From an uncultured Phycisphaerales bacterium (GTDB taxonomy: Bacteria; Planctomycetota; Phycisphaerae; Phycisphaerales; UBA1924), in NCBI GenBank assembly GCA_937871415.1, contig CALMQD010000051.1, forward strand, positions 1-5,661: 5,661 nucleotides of DNA, given 5' to 3'. The notes under the pieces were generated by a model. It saw only the letters and a program-made list of their open reading frames with translations, did not search any database and had not been told where the DNA came from. The translations under genes were made by a program, and so were the position numbers. Of this stretch, positions 4,368-5,661 are shown piece after piece (position 1 is the first letter of the stretch; every line of letters begins with the position of its first letter).

Positions 4368-5480
4368 ATGTCATCGACGCGCCGACCGGTCACGCTGACG
4401 CTCGCCCACTCGCCCGACCCGGACGACGTGTTCATGTGGTGGCCGCTGACGGGGATGGTCGATCCGGGCGATCCCGCGCGGGTGGTGTCGCCGCCGCCGG
4501 AGGACCTGCGGCGTGAACTCGATGCGCTGGGGTGGTCGTTCCGGGCGGTGCCCGCGGACATCGCGGAACTCAACCGGCTGGCGATCCGGAGCCTGGACGA
4601 GCCCGCGGCCTCGTACGACATCACCGCGCTGTCGATGTTCACGTACGCGCACGTGCAGCGCGACTTTGTGCTGACTAGTTGCGGCGCATCGGTCGGGCTG
4701 GATTACGGCCCGAAACTCGTCGCACCCCCGCTCCCCGGGCTCCTTGCGCCGCCGGGCGCCGACGCGCCGGCGCACGCACCGAGCGCCGAGGCGATCCGAT
4801 CGCTCATTGCGCGCGGCGGGGGCGCGATCGCCGTCCCGGGGGTGCAGACCACGGCGTTCGCGTGCCTGTGCATGCTCATGGGATGGAAGAGCGCGGACGA
4901 TTGGCGCGGGCGCGTGGTCGAGATGCCCTTCGACGCCATCCTGCGTGCGGTCGAGACCGGGCGCGGGCCCGGCGGGGGCGGGGAGGGGGGAGGCGGGCCG
5001 CGCATCAGCGCCGGATTGCTCATCCACCAATCGCAGTTGACGTACACGCAGCACGGCCTGGTGGAACTGGTGGACTTCGGGCGCGTGTGGAAAGAGGCGA
5101 CGGGCCTGCCGCTGCCCCTGGGGGGCAATGCGCTGCGGCGCGACCTGGAGACGCGGCTCGGCCCGGGCTCGCTGCAGCGCTTGACGGACCTGCTCGATCG
5201 ATCGGTCCGGTTCGCGCTCAAGCACCGCGAGGAATCGACGCGGTACGCGATGAAGTTCGCGCCCGAGATCGACCGCGCACAGGCGGATCGGTACATCGAC
5301 ATGTACGTGAGCGACTACACGCTCAACCTCGGCGAGAAGGGCGCGAGGGCGGTCGAGCGTCTGATCGGGCACGCGGCGAGTCTGGGTCTGTGCCCGGCGC
5401 TGGGGTGCGGGCGTCAGCACATCGTGTGGGCGGCGACGGGCGCGCGTCAAAACGCGAGCCCGGGGGCTCGCGTGGAATGA
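4368..5480 (+). CDS. mqnD: 1,4-dihydroxy-6-naphthoate synthase (futalosine pathway)
   Basis: Converts cyclic dehypoxanthine futalosine to 1,4-dihydroxy-6-naphthoate, the naphthoquinone precursor in the futalosine route from chorismate to menaquinone. The fold is that of periplasmic-binding-protein-like MqnA/MqnD enzymes, and the protein is cytoplasmic. MqnD hallmarks occur in order: HSPDPDDVFMWW (14-25), ADIAELNRLAI (63-73), YDITALSMFTYAHV (83-96), GASVGLDYGPKLVA (106-119), IAVPGVQTTAF (154-164), LLIHQSQLTYTQHGL (217-231) with the putative catalytic His220, GLPLPLGGN (246-254) and MYVSDYTLNLGEKG (312-325). MqnA, the closest alternative, usually lacks the HSPDPDD and IHE.QLTY patterns. At 370 aa it is longer than the usual roughly 280. 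The extra length is a Pro/Ala loop (119-141), a Gly-rich loop (199-211) and a C-terminal tail from about 337. His220 is followed by QS rather than the usual EG. The start is ATG 4368; a more upstream in-frame ATG (4155) overlaps the methyltransferase. Confidence 0.92.
   Translation: MSSTRRPVTLTLAHSPDPDDVFMWWPLTGMVDPGDPARVVSPPPEDLRRELDALGWSFRAVPADIAELNRLAIRSLDEPAASYDITALSMFTYAHVQRDFVLTSCGASVGLDYGPKLVAPPLPGLLAPPGADAPAHAPSAEAIRSLIARGGGAIAVPGVQTTAFACLCMLMGWKSADDWRGRVVEMPFDAILRAVETGRGPGGGGEGGGGPRISAGLLIHQSQLTYTQHGLVELVDFGRVWKEATGLPLPLGGNALRRDLETRLGPGSLQRLTDLLDRSVRFALKHREESTRYAMKFAPEIDRAQADRYIDMYVSDYTLNLGEKGARAVERLIGHAASLGLCPALGCGRQHIVWAATGARQNASPGARVE
5447..5473 (-). terminator. Probable intrinsic terminator of the small basic protein gene
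   Basis: A 9-bp stem (5452-5460 with 5465-5473, loop CGGG) lies at the very 3' end of mqnD. Read on the - strand the stem is followed by TTTTGA (the last stem T included), a short T-run, whereas on the + strand GGAATG follows. It lies about 42 nt beyond the stop codon of the - strand gene, which fits terminating that message. The same stem lies inside the last codons of mqnD, so it may also mark the 3' end of that transcript. Confidence 0.5.
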
Positions 5481-5514
5481 GCGTGCGTTTGAAGAATCGA
5501 CCGAGGGCGGCGGA

Positions 5515-5661
5515 TCAGGCCTTGCCGATGAGGGTCTTGGGCAGGCCCAGCGCGTTGTTCTTCTTGGGGTCGAACTTCTTGTCGGCGGTCATCTTGGCGA
5601 TGCGCTCGGCGCGGGTGAGCAAGCTGCGCACGCCGGCGTAGTTGCAATTGGTCTTCAGAGA
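5515..5661 (-). CDS. Small basic protein of Planctomycetes/Verrucomicrobia/Chlamydiae (5'-truncated by window)
   Basis: The last 48 codons and the stop of a - strand gene that continues past the right edge. The peptide starts SLKTNCNY, contains LLTRAERIAKMTADKKFDP and NALGLPKTLIGKA, and has 11 Lys/Arg against 3 Asp/Glu. From memory this matches the small basic protein family of the PVC bacteria, whose members start close to MS.D.SLK and carry a LTRAERI.KL...FD....GLPK core; an rRNA-binding role has been proposed for it on the basis of composition. On that alignment only about five residues plus the start codon are missing. Lysine is all AAG and asparagine nearly all AAC, consistent with strong expression in a high-GC genome. 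It converges on mqnD with a 34-nt gap. The family name is not verified by a search. Confidence 0.75.
   Translation of the reverse strand, partial: SLKTNCNYAGVRSLLTRAERIAKMTADKKFDPKKNNALGLPKTLIGKA

Noticed and set aside
4371..5450. Long - strand ORF (359 codons) opposite mqnD
   Set aside because: It mirrors the mqnD coding frame and its protein is Arg/Pro/His-rich low complexity with no family features. Long antisense ORFs are expected in very GC-rich genes.

Overview
This is a very GC-rich, gene-dense bacterial window. It holds six recognisable protein genes plus the 3' end of a seventh, with no RNA genes, mobile elements or CRISPR. The gene set points to the Planctomycetota, most likely the class Phycisphaerae. 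The evidence is a small basic protein of the type found in Planctomycetes, Verrucomicrobia and Chlamydiae at the right edge, a fused AroD-AroE enzyme, a futalosine-pathway MqnD, and a dehydratase whose start (RWMWIDR) and active-site region resemble planctomycete FabZ-like proteins. The phylum is inferred from remembered family patterns and was not tested by a search.

Layout, left to right. Positions 1-124 are an upstream region with no secure gene. A fatty-acid pair follows on the + strand: an unusually long acyl carrier protein (125-517), then a FabZ-like 3-hydroxyacyl-ACP dehydratase (648-1190). They are separated by a 130-nt leader with a striking C-run tract. On the - strand, a two-gene unit reads leftward and converges on the dehydratase: bifunctional 3-dehydroquinate dehydratase/shikimate dehydrogenase (aroDE, 3457-1649), then a small three-helix membrane protein of the DUF5658 type (1608-1207). 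An 89-nt divergent spacer separates aroDE from a + strand pair: a class I SAM-dependent methyltransferase (3547-4332) and mqnD (4368-5480). mqnD converges on the - strand small basic protein, which is cut off by the window edge.

Functionally the window combines type II fatty-acid synthesis (ACP carries the acyl chain, the dehydratase acts on it), two consecutive steps of the shikimate route to chorismate, and the last of the early futalosine-pathway steps that turn chorismate into menaquinone. AroDE and MqnD therefore sit upstream and downstream of chorismate. The methyltransferase and the DUF5658 protein cannot be tied to either route from sequence.

Two themes are worth noting. First, genes that begin a transcription unit have no convincing Shine-Dalgarno sequence but carry a -10-like hexamer 6-9 nt before the start codon, while the internal gene of the aroDE unit has a strong Shine-Dalgarno; this suggests leaderless transcripts. 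Second, almost every enzyme carries low-complexity loop insertions relative to its family, including two similar T-x-RGHS-containing loops in the two halves of AroDE. I saw no clearly new biological system; most of the content is housekeeping metabolism with unusual details.
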